From CAWIJJ01 sp963836405 (lineage in GTDB: Bacteria; Acidobacteriota; Terriglobia; Bryobacterales; Bryobacteraceae): a stretch of DNA of 64,000 nucleotides. The stretch lies in the NCBI GenBank assembly GCA_963836405.1, contig CAWIJL010000012.1, positions 85,339 through 149,338 of the forward strand, written 5' to 3'. Below are positions 17,406 through 27,515 of this stretch, piece after piece. The stretch's first letter is position 1. Every line of letters begins with the position of its first letter. Made by a program: the position numbers and the translations under genes. The notes under the pieces are model-generated. The model was not told the origin of the DNA, searched no databases, and was given only the letters and a program-made list of their open reading frames with translations.

Positions 17406-17986
17406 AAACCGTATTCTTCGACATCGACACGCAGCTCGACTTCCTCTACCCGGCCGGCGCCCTCTATGTTCCCGGCGCGGAGCGCGTGGTCCCCGCCATT
17501 GCCGCGCTCAACCGCTTCGCCGCCGCGCTAGGCTTCCCCGTAGTCTCCACCACCGACGCCCACGCCGAGGACGACCGCGAGTTCCAGTCGTGGCCGCCCC
17601 ACTGCATCGCCGGGACCCACGGCCAGCGAAAAGCCGAAAGCACCTTGCTCGACCGCCGCGTCGTGATCCCTTGCAGCGAGTCCGAATTCGATTTGGCGGA
17701 CGCCCGCCAGATTATCCTCGAGAAGCAGACCGTCAATGTGTGGGAGGCTCCCAACGTGGCGCGAGTGATCGAGCGCCTCGATGCCGACCGCTACGTCGTA
17801 TATGGAGTCGTCACCGAGATCTGCGTCCTGTTCGCCGCGCGCGGCCTCCTCGCCACCGGCAAGCTCGTCACCGTCGTCACCGACGCGGTCGAAACACTCA
17901 AAGCGGAGGACTCCGCGCGTGCCCTCGATGAGATCCGCGCCGCTGGAGGCCGGCTTTCCACCGTCTCTCAAATCTGCGCCGCCTGA
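17402..17986 (+). CDS. pncA: Isochorismatase-family nicotinamidase
   Basis: A 194-residue cysteine hydrolase converting nicotinamide to nicotinate, the substrate of the preceding pncB product. The catalytic Asp is in FFDIDTQLDF and the catalytic Cys in VYGVVTEICVLFAARGL. WPPHCIAGTHGQRK is the typical nicotinamidase loop. The ATG overlaps the pncB stop. The pair is a complete route from nicotinamide to nicotinate mononucleotide. Confidence 0.88.
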   Translation: MKTVFFDIDTQLDFLYPAGALYVPGAERVVPAIAALNRFAAALGFPVVSTTDAHAEDDREFQSWPPHCIAGTHGQRKAESTLLDRRVVIPCSESEFDLADARQIILEKQTVNVWEAPNVARVIERLDADRYVVYGVVTEICVLFAARGLLATGKLVTVVTDAVETLKAEDSARALDEIRAAGGRLSTVSQICAA

Positions 17987-18491
17987 ACGGCAGGCGTTAG
18001 CTGCTGCTTTTTCCATAAATTTCCCGCTTGCTGTGAACGTCTGAGCACCTTACCCAGTTGCCACAGACGTAAGCCGGTTGGCGAACATACTCTCGCAGGC
18101 CTTCCGTGTATAACAATTCACCGCTATTGTGTTTGCTCTGGCGTAGAGTTGTTAATCAGCGGGTTTGATCCTGTCGCATTGGATCCACGGCGTGGCCGGA
18201 TATCGCGGTAGATGATGCCCGTTGGGCGTCAGCGGCGATACCGCATGCACGGATCATGAGACCGCGAAACGCATGCGCGATGCCGCGCATCTGAATCCGG
18301 CCGGCGGCATGCACGCCGACGATATCGCCTATCCTTCGATAGACGGTCCCAGCCCGTTCTCCCACCCGCTTTGCCAGAACACTTCCCGCGACGGGAAGTT
18401 TCTGGGCAACGAAGCACCGCCGAATTTCGACAATGACAAAACACTTCGCCAGGCGGACCGCGCCGCGCCGGCCGATTCGTCGAAGAAATGA
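17987..18491. other. Intergenic region without a supported gene
   Basis: About 500 bases between pncA and the heme O synthase remnant. An open frame at 18222-18491 (+) ends directly at the next start (TGA followed by ATG), which resembles an operon junction. Its sequence matches nothing I know, and codon use is not convincing. It could be the decayed 3' end of a lost gene. I see no tRNA, terminator or clear promoter. Confidence 0.4.
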
Positions 18492-19237
18492 ATGCGGAAA
18501 TATCTGGAACTGACGAAGCCGCGCATAACATGGTTGATCGTGGTCAGCACGGCCATAGGTTACTATTTCGGCCTGCCATCGGCTGGAAATTGGACTTACT
18601 TCCCGCCCGGGTTGATCGGGCGGCGCCCCGCCGCGCGTTGTGGTTCGGAATCGCAGTTTCCCTCGCCGGATTCGTTGAACTCGCCGCGGCCGTGAACTGG
18701 CTTTCCGCCTGGCTCGGCATGGCCACGCTGCTGTCCTATCTGCTGATTTACACCCCCCTCAAACGACGGTCCTGGCTGTCCACCACTGTAGGAGCAATCC
18801 CCGGCGCAATGCCGCCCGTCATCGGTGTCGCGGCCGCTGGCGGTACAGCGGCGGTCAAAGCCGCCGCGCTCTTCACGATTCTTTTCGTCTGGCAGTTCCC
18901 GCACTTCTATTCGATCGCCTGGATGTACAAGGAAGATTATGGCCGCGCCGGCATTCGCATGCTCCCGGTAGTCGAGCCGGACTGCCGGTCCACCGCACGG
19001 AAAATGCTGCTCTGGTCTTTGGCCCTGATTCCTGCCAGTTTTGTGCCGGCCCTGCTCGGAATGACGGGAGTCGTCTATACCTTCGGCTCTCTGATTCTGG
19101 GAGGGTGGCTCGTCATGTCCTCATTGCGGGTGGTGCTTCAAGCGTCACGGCTTCACGCAAGGGCAGTCTTGCTGGCGTCCGTCATCTACCTTCCTCTGAT
19201 CTATGGATTACTGCTGCTGGACCGTCCCGGCATCTGA
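18492..19237 (+). pseudogene. ctaB: Protoheme IX farnesyltransferase (heme O synthase), internally deleted
   Basis: The start MRKYLELTKPRITWLIVV and the second half (WFGIAVSLAGFVELAAAV onward) are heme O synthase, with the second prenyl-diphosphate motif intact in HFYSIAWMYKEDYGRAGIRM. Between them, around 18590-18620, the segment with the first Asp-rich motif (NxxxDxxxD) and about 50 residues is missing, and the frame changes. The product therefore cannot bind farnesyl diphosphate normally. Unlike most other breaks in this window, this is a sizeable deletion and not a one-base shift, so it is probably a true pseudogene. No cytochrome oxidase genes are nearby. Confidence 0.8.
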
Positions 19238-19485
19238 CCGGTCTGCTACGTCGTCGCGTCGCTCCTAACCACCTCGGTACGCCAGTCGTTCGACTACCTA
19301 CGCTACCGGCGACAGCCAGGAATTCCAGGGTTTCACGATTGACCGCGTCAGCTGCCGCATCAAGCAGCCACTGAGCGGCCGGTAGTTTACTGGTGGGGAA
19401 TTCCGGCGCCGGCGGTTCGCGCCGCGCGCGGTCCATCCCAACCGCCCGGATTTTGCTGTATCGTATCTGGCAGGGTATATGGGTG

Positions 19486-20877
19486 ATGAGTGAAACGAAG
19501 AATGCCACATCGCGCCGCGCGTTTCTGAAAGACAGCGGCCGCTTAGCCGGGGCGTCCACCCTGGCCGGTATGACCCTGCCGTATGTTCATGCGGCGGAGG
19601 ACAACACGATTCAACTGGCGCTGGTGGGATGCGGCGGCCGCGGGACGGGAGCCGCCGAGAATGCGCTGGGCATCAAGAACGGCCCCATCAAGCTGGTGGC
19701 GATGGCGGACGTCTTTCCGCAAAAACTGAGCGACAGCCACGGGCGGCTGCGCGGACGGTTCGCCTCGCAGATGGACGTTACGCAAGAGCGGCAATTCATC
19801 GGGTTCGACGCTTTCCGCAAGGCGATGGATGCGCTGAAGCCGGGTGACGTCGTGATTCTGGCTACGCCCCCCGCGTTTCGCTGGGTGCATTTCCGTTATG
19901 CCATCGACAAGGGCCTGAATGTCTTTATGGAGAAGCCGGTGACGGTGGATGGCCCGACCACGCGTCGCATGATCGCGCTGGCGGAGGAGGCAGGACGGAA
20001 GAACCTGAAAGTCGGGGTCGGACTGATGGTTCGCCATTGCCGTGCGCGGCAGGAACTGCTGCGCCGGATTCAGGACGGGCAAATCGGCGACATCGTCGCC
20101 ATGCGCGGGTACCGCATGGGATCCGGCGGTGGCACGGCTACGGTGAAGCCGGAGGGCATCACGGAGTTGCTGCACCAGATCCGCTCGTTTCACGCGTTCC
20201 TGTGGCTGAGCGGCGGCGTCTTCAGCGATTACTACATTCACCAGATCGACGAGCTCTCGTGGATGAAGGGCGCGTGGCCGGTGGAGGCGATGGCGATCGG
20301 GGGGCGTCACTACCGGGGGAGTTCGGTGGATCAGAACTTCGATGTATACGCGGTGCAGTACACGTATCCGGACGGGACGAAGCTGTTCTTCGACGGCCGC
20401 AACATGCCGGGCGTCCACAACGAGTTCGCCAGCTACATTCACGGCACGAAGGGGTCGGCGGTGGTGTCAACCAATTCACACACGCCGGGTCGGACCCGCA
20501 TCTACAAGGGGCAGAGCATTCCGCGGTGGGGAACCGGGCAAAAGGAGCCCGCGCCGGAGAATCTGGAATGGGCTTTTCCGCAGCCCGAGCGTTCGCCCTA
20601 CGACTGGGAGTGGGACGACCTGATCGCGGCCATTCGGGAAAACAAGCCGTACAACGAAGTGAAGCGTGGGGCCGAAGCGAGCCTGGTGGCATCCATGGGC
20701 CGGTTCGCGGCGCACACGGGACAGCTTGTCACTTTCGATCAGATGCTGAACCACGATCACGAGTTCGCACCGGACGCGGACAAACTGACGATGGAAGGCG
20801 CCTCCCCACTGCGGGCGGGTCCCGACGGCAAATACCCGGTACCCGAGCCCGGCATCAAGAAGAATCGCGAATACTGA
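19486..20877 (+). CDS. Tat-exported Gfo/Idh/MocA-family oxidoreductase
   Basis: A 463-residue NAD(P)-dependent sugar oxidoreductase. The ATG at 19486 gives a twin-arginine signal (SRRAFLKDSGRLAGAS). The Rossmann motif is LVGCGGRGTG, the family hallmark EKPV is in NVFMEKPVTVD, and YYIHQIDELSW carries the catalytic-domain His. Similar exported oxidoreductases, often with exported sugar isomerase-like proteins, are numerous in Bryobacterales and may oxidise sugars outside the cytoplasm or be loaded with cofactor before export. The substrate is unknown. Confidence 0.88.
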   Translation: MSETKNATSRRAFLKDSGRLAGASTLAGMTLPYVHAAEDNTIQLALVGCGGRGTGAAENALGIKNGPIKLVAMADVFPQKLSDSHGRLRGRFASQMDVTQERQFIGFDAFRKAMDALKPGDVVILATPPAFRWVHFRYAIDKGLNVFMEKPVTVDGPTTRRMIALAEEAGRKNLKVGVGLMVRHCRARQELLRRIQDGQIGDIVAMRGYRMGSGGGTATVKPEGITELLHQIRSFHAFLWLSGGVFSDYYIHQIDELSWMKGAWPVEAMAIGGRHYRGSSVDQNFDVYAVQYTYPDGTKLFFDGRNMPGVHNEFASYIHGTKGSAVVSTNSHTPGRTRIYKGQSIPRWGTGQKEPAPENLEWAFPQPERSPYDWEWDDLIAAIRENKPYNEVKRGAEASLVASMGRFAAHTGQLVTFDQMLNHDHEFAPDADKLTMEGASPLRAGPDGKYPVPEPGIKKNREY

Positions 20878-20908
20878 ACTCCGCCAGATCGCGCAGCCGC
20901 CCTGCCCT

Positions 20909-20998
20909 TTACCGGCGGGCGGCCGGCGGCGGATGGGCGATCATCGACAGGAACAACGCCAAAACCACGCCGCTGAACATCGCGTATACGACCCACAT
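20909..20998 (-). CDS. Candidate 29-residue membrane microprotein
   Basis: A short frame (MWVVYAMFSGVVLALFLSMI plus a nine-residue Pro/Ala/Arg tail) preceded by GGAGGA nine bases before the ATG. It encodes one hydrophobic helix and a short basic tail. It lies alone between two plus-strand genes. The strong ribosome site is the main support; homology is unknown. Confidence 0.4.
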   Translation of the reverse strand: MWVVYAMFSGVVLALFLSMIAHPPPAARR

Positions 20999-21168
20999 AA
21001 ATCGATTTCCTCCTCTACTTACAAGACGCGCAGTTTTCCGGCGAAAACGGTCACTCTATTTGCAAATCTTCCCGGCACGCGAGTCCCGGGCCCCTTGGCA
21101 CGCGGATTTGATTTCCGGCAGCCTTCTGAAGTATCTTGACTCTGACCATTGCGCACGACTGGGTACAT

Positions 21169-22077
21169 ATGAAATCAAAGCTGCGTTGGATCGCCGCGCT
21201 TGTTGGCGCGGCCTCTATAAGCATGTCCGGATTCGCACAGCAGCCGTCGGCAACGCCGCAGGGCGCTCCAATTGGGGGCCGGGGCGGCGCCGGACGGGGA
21301 GGGCGGGCCGGCGGGCGGCGCGGAGGATTCACGCAGTTCACGCGGCCGGTGGCTCCTCAGGACGTTCTGGCGCGCGGGCAGGCGCTATACGAAACCAATT
21401 GCGCTTCGTGCCATGCGCCGGATCTTCGCGGCAGCGACAAGGGCACGCGCCTGTTGCGTTCGCAAACATCGCTAAGCGACCAGCACGGCGAACTGATCGG
21501 CAAGGCGATTGCGGCGCACACGCCGAAGATCACGCTGATTCCGGCAGACTCGGTGGCCATCGCCGAATACATTCACAGCGTGCTGGCGACGACCGGAGGC
21601 CAGGGGAGCCCGCCCGGACGCAATCCGGCGGGGCTGCAGTTGAATGTGCTGGTGGGCGACGCCAAAGCCGGCGCGGCCTATTTCGACCGGGTCTGCGCCA
21701 GCTGCCATTCGGTTACGGGCGATCTGAAAGGGCTGGCCGCGAAGTACCCGGAGCCGCGGTCGCTTCAAAATGTATGGGTGTCGGGCTCAAGCGGGTCCGG
21801 CAGGTTCGGACGCGGGGGCGGCGGAGGCGGGAACCCGGTGACAGTGACGATGCCGGACGGCAAGAAGATCGAGGGCAAGCTGATTCGGAAGGACGACTTT
21901 CTGGTGGTGCTGACGCTGCCGGACGGCACGCGGAAATCGATCGCCCGCGAGAACGGCGTTCCGCAGGTAGACGTCAAGGATCCGAACGAGGCGCACAAGA
22001 AGATGGTGCTGGCGCTGGACGATCCCGAGAACAAGAACATGCACGATGTGACCGCGTACCTGGCGACTCTGAAGTAG
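21169..22077 (+). CDS. Exported dihaem c-type cytochrome
   Basis: A 302-residue periplasmic cytochrome with a signal peptide (MKSKLRWIAALVGAASISM) and two CASCH haem sites (about residues 77 and 178). A Gly/Arg-rich tract (GGRGGAGRGGRAGGRRGG) precedes the first haem domain. Inside the second haem domain is a small beta insert (VTMPDGKKIEGKL through GTRKSIAREN). The start at 21169 gives a clean signal peptide; an upstream ATG would add eleven unlikely residues. It is 17 bases before the quinoprotein gene and is its probable electron acceptor. Confidence 0.88.
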   Translation: MKSKLRWIAALVGAASISMSGFAQQPSATPQGAPIGGRGGAGRGGRAGGRRGGFTQFTRPVAPQDVLARGQALYETNCASCHAPDLRGSDKGTRLLRSQTSLSDQHGELIGKAIAAHTPKITLIPADSVAIAEYIHSVLATTGGQGSPPGRNPAGLQLNVLVGDAKAGAAYFDRVCASCHSVTGDLKGLAAKYPEPRSLQNVWVSGSSGSGRFGRGGGGGGNPVTVTMPDGKKIEGKLIRKDDFLVVLTLPDGTRKSIARENGVPQVDVKDPNEAHKKMVLALDDPENKNMHDVTAYLATLK

Positions 22078-22094
22078 GGGCGAGGAAACCACCA

Positions 22095-23785
22095 ATGAAG
22101 AAGACTATTATTCGTCACATCGCTGCTGATCGGGCCGGCGGTTCTCTTCGGCCAGGGAGGCCTGGATCCGGCCGACACGCTGAAGCCGCTCGCGGACCAG
22201 TGGACCACCTACTCGGGGGACCTGACCGGCAAACGCTTCAGCCATCTGAAGCAGGTCAACACGAGCACGGTGAAAAATCTGAGCCTGGCATGGGTTTCGA
22301 CCGGAATCACGACGGGCTGCGGACCGGACGGCACGCCGCCCGGCGGCGGCGGCGGGGCGGGCATCTTCGGGGGCGCGGGGCGGTGGCGCTCCAACCGCGC
22401 CGATCATCGTGGGCGGCTTCGGAACAGGCGATGCAAACAACTGCGGCCCGGCTCGCCTGGGCGGCGGAATCCTGATGGTGGACGGCAGGATTTACGCATC
22501 GTCGCCCGATAACGTCTGGGCCATCGACGCGCGCGACGGCACGGTGCTCTGGCACTACTACTGGAAGACGCGCGGCGGGACCAGCCTGCAGACTCGCGGC
22601 CTGGGCATGTGGCGCGACCGCATCTACTTCGAGCTGCACGACGACTGGGTGGTTTGCCTGGATGCGAAAAGCGGGAAGGAACTTTGGAAGAAGGAGATTT
22701 CCAGCTTCGACCAGCAGTACTTCTCCTCGAATGCGCCCATGGTGCTCGGCAATCACGTGATCGTGGGGACCGGCAACGACATGGACTCGCCGGGATTTAT
22801 CCGTTCGCTGGATCCGGAGACCGGCGAGCAGCAGTGGATCTTCTACACCACGCCGCAGAAGGAGGGAGATCTGGGGCTTGACACGTGGGCCAGCCTGGAT
22901 GCGGCGCAGCACGGCGGTGGCATGACGTGGATTCCCGGCTCCTACGATCCGGAGACGCACCTCTACATTTTCGGCACGGGGAATCCCACGCCGGCGTACA
23001 CGACGGGGCGGGGCGAAGGCGACAACCTGTTCACCTCGTCGTTGTTGGCGGTGAACGTGGACACGGGCAAGCTGGCCTGGTATTTCCAGACATCTCCGCA
23101 CGACACGCACGACTGGGACTCGACGGAAACTCCGATTTTCGCCGATATGCCGTTCAACGGGCGGCCGCGCAAGCTGGTGTTGACGGCCACGCGCAACGGC
23201 TACTTCTTCGTGCTGGACCGGATCACGGGTGAGCGGCTGGTGACGAGCAAATTCGGGCTGGTCAATAACTGGGCGACGGGCCTGGATGCCAAGGGACAGC
23301 CCAAGCGGAACCCGCACAAGGACGCGACCATCGCGGGATCGCTGGTCAACGCGGACGTGACGAACTATCCTCCGCCGACATTTTCGCCGGACACCGGGCT
23401 GTTCTACGTGCACGAGCAGAACTCGATGCGGATCAGCTACCTGATGGACCCGGATCCGCGCGGGTCGATGGGGCTGGGCGGCACCGGCGGAGGCGGGAAC
23501 CTGTCGTGGGGGACGCAGATCGTGGCAATCGATTATAAGACCGGCAAGATCGTCTGGCGGCACGAAATCAACGGCGGCAGTTCGGGACTGCTGTCCACGG
23601 CGGGGGGCCTGCTGTTCCTGAGCAACGGGCAGAACGTGGAAGCCTGGGACGCGGCGACGGGCAAGGCGCTCTGGCACTCGCAGATCGGCGGGCTTTCGAG
23701 CCCTCCGGAAACCTTCCTGCTGGACGGCAAGCAGCATCTGCTGGCCACGGGCAGCGCCGGACTTTTCCTCTTCGTGCTGAACTGA
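22095..23785 (+). CDS. Quinoprotein dehydrogenase-like beta-propeller protein, frameshifted
   Basis: PQQ-dehydrogenase-like eight-bladed propeller with a signal peptide, about 562 residues if repaired. The part from 22409 (458 residues) is intact, with repeated blade motifs such as WAIDARDGTVLWHY and VAIDYKTGKIVWRHE. Upstream, residues such as DQWTTYSGDLTGKRFSHL (the classical quinoprotein start) lie in a second frame, and the signal peptide start in a third. Shifts are near 22125 and 22380. Whether PQQ is bound is unclear; many acidobacterial members have lost ligands. The cytochrome just upstream would take the electrons. Confidence 0.8.
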
Positions 23786-23797
23786 GCGGGCTCCGTC

Positions 23798-24802
23798 TCA
23801 GCCTTTCAGGTGTTTATCGAAGAAATCGATCACCGTCTTCCAGGACGGCGTGAATGGCACGGGGTTTACTACGGTGCAGCCAGCCGATGAAGTGGAGCGC
23901 ATGGTGGCAGCCTCGCGCAAGGGGTCACTCGTCAGGAAGCCGTTCCAGTTGCCGTGCGGGGCTTTGGGAAGGCTGATGAAGATCGCGTCCTTGCACGCCT
24001 TATTCAGCGCCATGTAAAGCTGCTCGCCCTGATTGTGGGGCACGAGCTGGTCCGAGTCGCCGTGCAGGATCATCATCGGCGGATCGGCGGGGGTGATGTA
24101 TTCGAGGGGGCTGGCTGCACGTACCTTGTCGGGGCAGGTCTGTATGGGGCACCCGACCAGGCGCGATTCCGGCGAGTCGGCGTGATCGTGGCAGTCCGGA
24201 CCGCCGGAACATTTCCGCACAGCCCATGCGTCCATGGTGAGGAAATTGGTGGGAGGGTAGAAGGCGACGGCCGCCTGCACATTGCTGGGCACGCCGGTGA
24301 CGCCGACCGTACCTTCCATCTCCGGCGCGTCGCCAGTCAACGCGGCCATGGCCGTGGTCCAGCCTCCGGAACTATCGCCCATGATGCCGATGCGGGCAGG
24401 GTCCAGGTTGTACTTGCCGGCATTTGATCGCAGCCAGCGGATGGCGGCCTTGATGTCGTGCAACTGGCCTGGGAATATCACCTGCGAGCTGGAGCGTATG
24501 GAGACACCCGCGACGGCGTAACCCGCCGGGTTCAACTGAATGGCGACGGCGCCGGCGGAATTCTTGCCGCTGTCGGCGCGCCACGCCGAACCCGCGGTCC
24601 AGATTACCACCGGCAGCGGGCCGGACGCGTTGGCGGGGAGGTAGAGATCGAGCTTGTGGCCGTTGCCGGCGGGCGGATCGGGCGGGGCGTAGTCGAGATT
24701 GGCGTAGGTGGGCGGCGGACCTTGCGGCATGCCACGGCCCGCCGGCTGTGCGAACGCGACGGCCGCGGCGGCGAGGACAACGAACACATTTCGGAGCAGC
24801 AT
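23798..24802 (-). CDS. Exported alpha/beta-hydrolase (carboxylesterase/feruloyl esterase-like)
   Basis: A 334-residue secreted esterase with signal peptide MLLRNVFVVLAAAAVAFAQ. The nucleophile elbow is GDSSGG, the acid is probably the Asp in LHGDSDQLVPH, and the His is in KAPHGNW. The oxyanion region reads VVIWTAGSAW instead of the usual HGG. The carbohydrate-esterase-like layout (DLYLPANASGPLPVVIW) suggests a role in releasing ester groups from plant polymers; this is inferred. It is convergent with the quinoprotein gene. Confidence 0.83.
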   Translation of the reverse strand: MLLRNVFVVLAAAAVAFAQPAGRGMPQGPPPTYANLDYAPPDPPAGNGHKLDLYLPANASGPLPVVIWTAGSAWRADSGKNSAGAVAIQLNPAGYAVAGVSIRSSSQVIFPGQLHDIKAAIRWLRSNAGKYNLDPARIGIMGDSSGGWTTAMAALTGDAPEMEGTVGVTGVPSNVQAAVAFYPPTNFLTMDAWAVRKCSGGPDCHDHADSPESRLVGCPIQTCPDKVRAASPLEYITPADPPMMILHGDSDQLVPHNQGEQLYMALNKACKDAIFISLPKAPHGNWNGFLTSDPLREAATMRSTSSAGCTVVNPVPFTPSWKTVIDFFDKHLKG

Positions 24803-24845
24803 GTCCCCTCATCTTAGCTGGTGTTCCGGCAAGCGGCGCGGGCGG

Positions 24846-26592
24846 TCAGAGCACTTTGAGGACGAACACGGTCTGGTCGTCGAACGCGCTGAGGGAGAAG
24901 CGGTCGATCTCGCGGAAGATGGTGTCGGTGATTTCGGCGGCGGACTTTTTGCAACTGGCGCGGACATGATGGGCAAGGCGGCCCCGGCCGAACTCCTCGC
25001 CGGCCGCGTTGACGTGGTCGGTGATGCCGTCCGAGTAGAGGACCATGGCGTCGCCGGGCTGGGCGCGGAACTTCACTTCTTCGTACTCGCGGGCCTCGAG
25101 CAGGCCGAGCGGCACGCCTTCGACGCGGACCTTGAGGATGTTCCCGTCGCGGCAGATCATGGGCGGGATGGCGCCGGCATTAGCCATCACAAATTCGCGG
25201 AAGATGGGATTCCACAAGAGCACGCAGAGGGTCACGTAGCGGGCCTCAACCTTGCGGTCGATCAGGACATCGTTGAGAGCCTTCATGAGCTCGGCGGGCC
25301 GGCGGCGGCGCGGCGCCAGGGTGCGGAGCAGGCCGCTGACCAGGCCGCCGAACAACGCGGCCGCGGTACCCTTGCCGCTGACGTCGCCGAACGCGATGAC
25401 GTATTGTCCGTCCGGCCGCTCGAACACTTCGTAGATGTCGCCCGAGATTTCGCGTGCCGGGCGAAGGCGGACCATGGCGTCGACAAGTTCGATTTCGGGG
25501 TCGCCATCGGGCAGGAGGATGCGCTGAAGCTCGCGCGCGGCCCGCAGGTCTTCCTCCATGCTTTGCTCGCGGGTGGCCAGTTCCTGGTACAGGCGGGCGT
25601 TTTCGACGCTGCTGGCGATCTGAGGAGCAAGCAGCGTGAGGGTGCGAATGTGATCGTCGGTGAAGTGGCCGATGCGGCTGCTTTCGAGGTCGATCACGCC
25701 GATTACCTTGTCGTGCACGATGAGGGGTACGGCCACTTCGGAGCGGATGTCGGGGTGGGAGGCGATGTAGCGGGGATCCTTGGTGGTGTCGTGGACGCGC
25801 ACCACTTCGCGCGATTCGGCCGCGGCGCCGGTGATGCCGCGCCCGAGGGGCACGTTATCGATATTCACGCGCTCGTCGTAGCGGATGCTGAACAGGTGGC
25901 GGAGGGCACGTACGCTCGCGTCCACCGAGAGGATACTGAAGGCGTCGTAAGCGACGATCTCGCGGATGGTGCTGGCGATTTTGGTGAGGAGCTCGTTGAG
26001 GTCGAGGATGGAGGAGAACTCGCGGGAGATGTTGGCCAGCGCCTTGAGGGTGCGATTCTGGCGATCCACGCGGCGGTAGAGGCGGGCGTTGTCGATGGAG
26101 ATGGCGACGCGGCCGGCGATGAGGCGGAGCAGGGCGCGGTCGTACTCGTTGTAGGCGTTGACGCGGGTGGTCTGGAGGTCGATCACGCCCACCAGTTTGC
26201 CGCGGGCGGTCATGGGGGCCGCCATTTCGCGTGCGGACAGCGTCCACGGCGTTGAGGTAGCGCGGGTCGGAACGCACGTCGCCGACGAGAATGGGTTCGC
26301 GACGGGCGGCGGCGGTGCCGGTGACGCCTTCGCCAAGCGCGATATTCAGGCTGTGAACCACCTCTTCGCGATGTCCGACCGCGTAGCGGATGCGCAGGTC
26401 CTGCTTCCTTTCGTTGAACAGCAGGATGGCGAACAGGTCGTAGGGAAGCACCTTCTGGATGATCTCGGCCACGTTGGCGAGAAGCTGGTCGAGGTCCAGC
26501 GTCTGGCTGGTTGCGGCGGACACTTCCAGCAGGAAGTCGAGGAGTTCGGACTTTTCGCGGAATCGGACGCCGGCTTTGCGCGTGGCTTGCAT
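24846..26592 (-). CDS. Two-GAF-domain PP2C/SpoIIE phosphatase, frameshifted
   Basis: A soluble RsbU-like Ser/Thr phosphatase of about 581 residues. The first GAF domain (from LLDFLLEVSAATSQTLDLDQ) and the rest are in different frames; the break is near 26235, where DAVRT should continue into EMAAPMTARGKLVGVIDL. The second GAF domain follows, then a short coiled segment (ATREQSMEEDLRAARELQ), then the SpoIIE domain with metal-binding Asp in FGDVSGKGTAAAL and YSDGITDHVN. Such proteins act in partner-switching control of sigma factors; no anti-sigma pair is adjacent. Confidence 0.85.
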
Positions 26593-26617
26593 GGGGGCTT
26601 CGAAGTTCCGGCCGGAC

Positions 26618-27515
26618 TTAGGCAGCGGCGGCCTCGACGATTTTAACGCTGGCGCTGGCGCCGATGCGGCTGGCGCCCGCGGCTGTCATAGCCTGGAGGT
26701 CGGCGAGCGTGCGAATTCCACCGGAAGCCTTAACGCCCATGCCGGGGCCAACCACTTTGCGCATCAGCGCGACGTCATGGGCAGTGGCGCCGGACGGGCC
26801 GAAACCGGTGGAGGTCTTGACGAAATCGGCGCCGGCCTGTTTGGCGAGGGCGCAGGCGGCGGTCTTCTGTTCGTCATCGAGCAGGGCGGTCTCGAGTATC
26901 ACTTTGACGATGGCTCCGGCCGCATGCGAAACCTTGACCACCTCATGAATATCCAGTTTCACGGCATCGTGCTCGCCGGAGCGGAGGGCGCCGACATTGA
27001 TCACCATGTCGATTTCCTGGGCGCCGGAGCGCAGTGCGGTGAGCGGTTTCGGCGACTTTGGCTTCGGTGGACGTGGCGCCCAGCGGGAAGCCGACGACGG
27101 TGCAGACCTTGACCGGCGATCCGGCCAGTTCGGCGCGAACCAGGGGCACCCAGTAGGGATTGACGCAGACGCTGGCGAAATTGTACTGGCGCGCTTCGCG
27201 GCACACCTTGGTGACGTCGGCGCGGGTTGCTTCGGGTTTGAGGATGGTGTGGTCGATGAGGGCGGCGATGGAGGGGTCGATGCGCGTGAGGCGCTCGCTG
27301 GCGCTGACGCGGTCGGCGCCGGCGGCGATGATTTCTTTGGTGTTTTTGGCGCAGGTCTGGGCGCAGCGCTGGACGCAGCCCGGACACACCTGGTCGTTCA
27401 GGTTCAACCCTTCGCCCTTTTTGGGCGCGGGTTGGGGCGCGGGTGACCGTTCGATGCGGCTGAGGACCTCGTCGGCGATCTGGGCGACCAGAATGTCCAG
27501 TTCAGACTGTGTCAC
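26618..27515 (-). CDS. deoC: Deoxyribose-phosphate aldolase with Cys-rich N-terminal extension, frameshifted
   Basis: DeoC cleaves 2-deoxyribose 5-phosphate to glyceraldehyde 3-phosphate and acetaldehyde. DHTILKPEATRADV starts the catalytic domain, and the Schiff-base Lys is in FVKTSTGFGPSGAT. The frame breaks near 27045; after it the text resumes TALRSGAQEIDMVINVG. The roughly 80-residue N-terminal extension holds four closely spaced Cys (CPGCVQRCAQTC), absent from standard DeoC. The GTG start overlaps the rpiB stop (GTGA). DeoC-RpiB pairs are known from sugar-phosphate-utilising microcompartment loci, but no shell gene is in this window. Confidence 0.85.

Noticed and set aside
18222..18491. 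89-codon open frame before the heme O synthase remnant
   Set aside because: Its stop abuts the next start, but the sequence shows no recognisable domain or ribosome site and is rich in unlikely residues.
20037..22475. 812-codon plus-strand open frame
   Set aside because: It runs through the Gfo/Idh and cytochrome genes in another frame with Arg/Gly-rich nonsense composition; only its last part, from 22095, covers the quinoprotein start.
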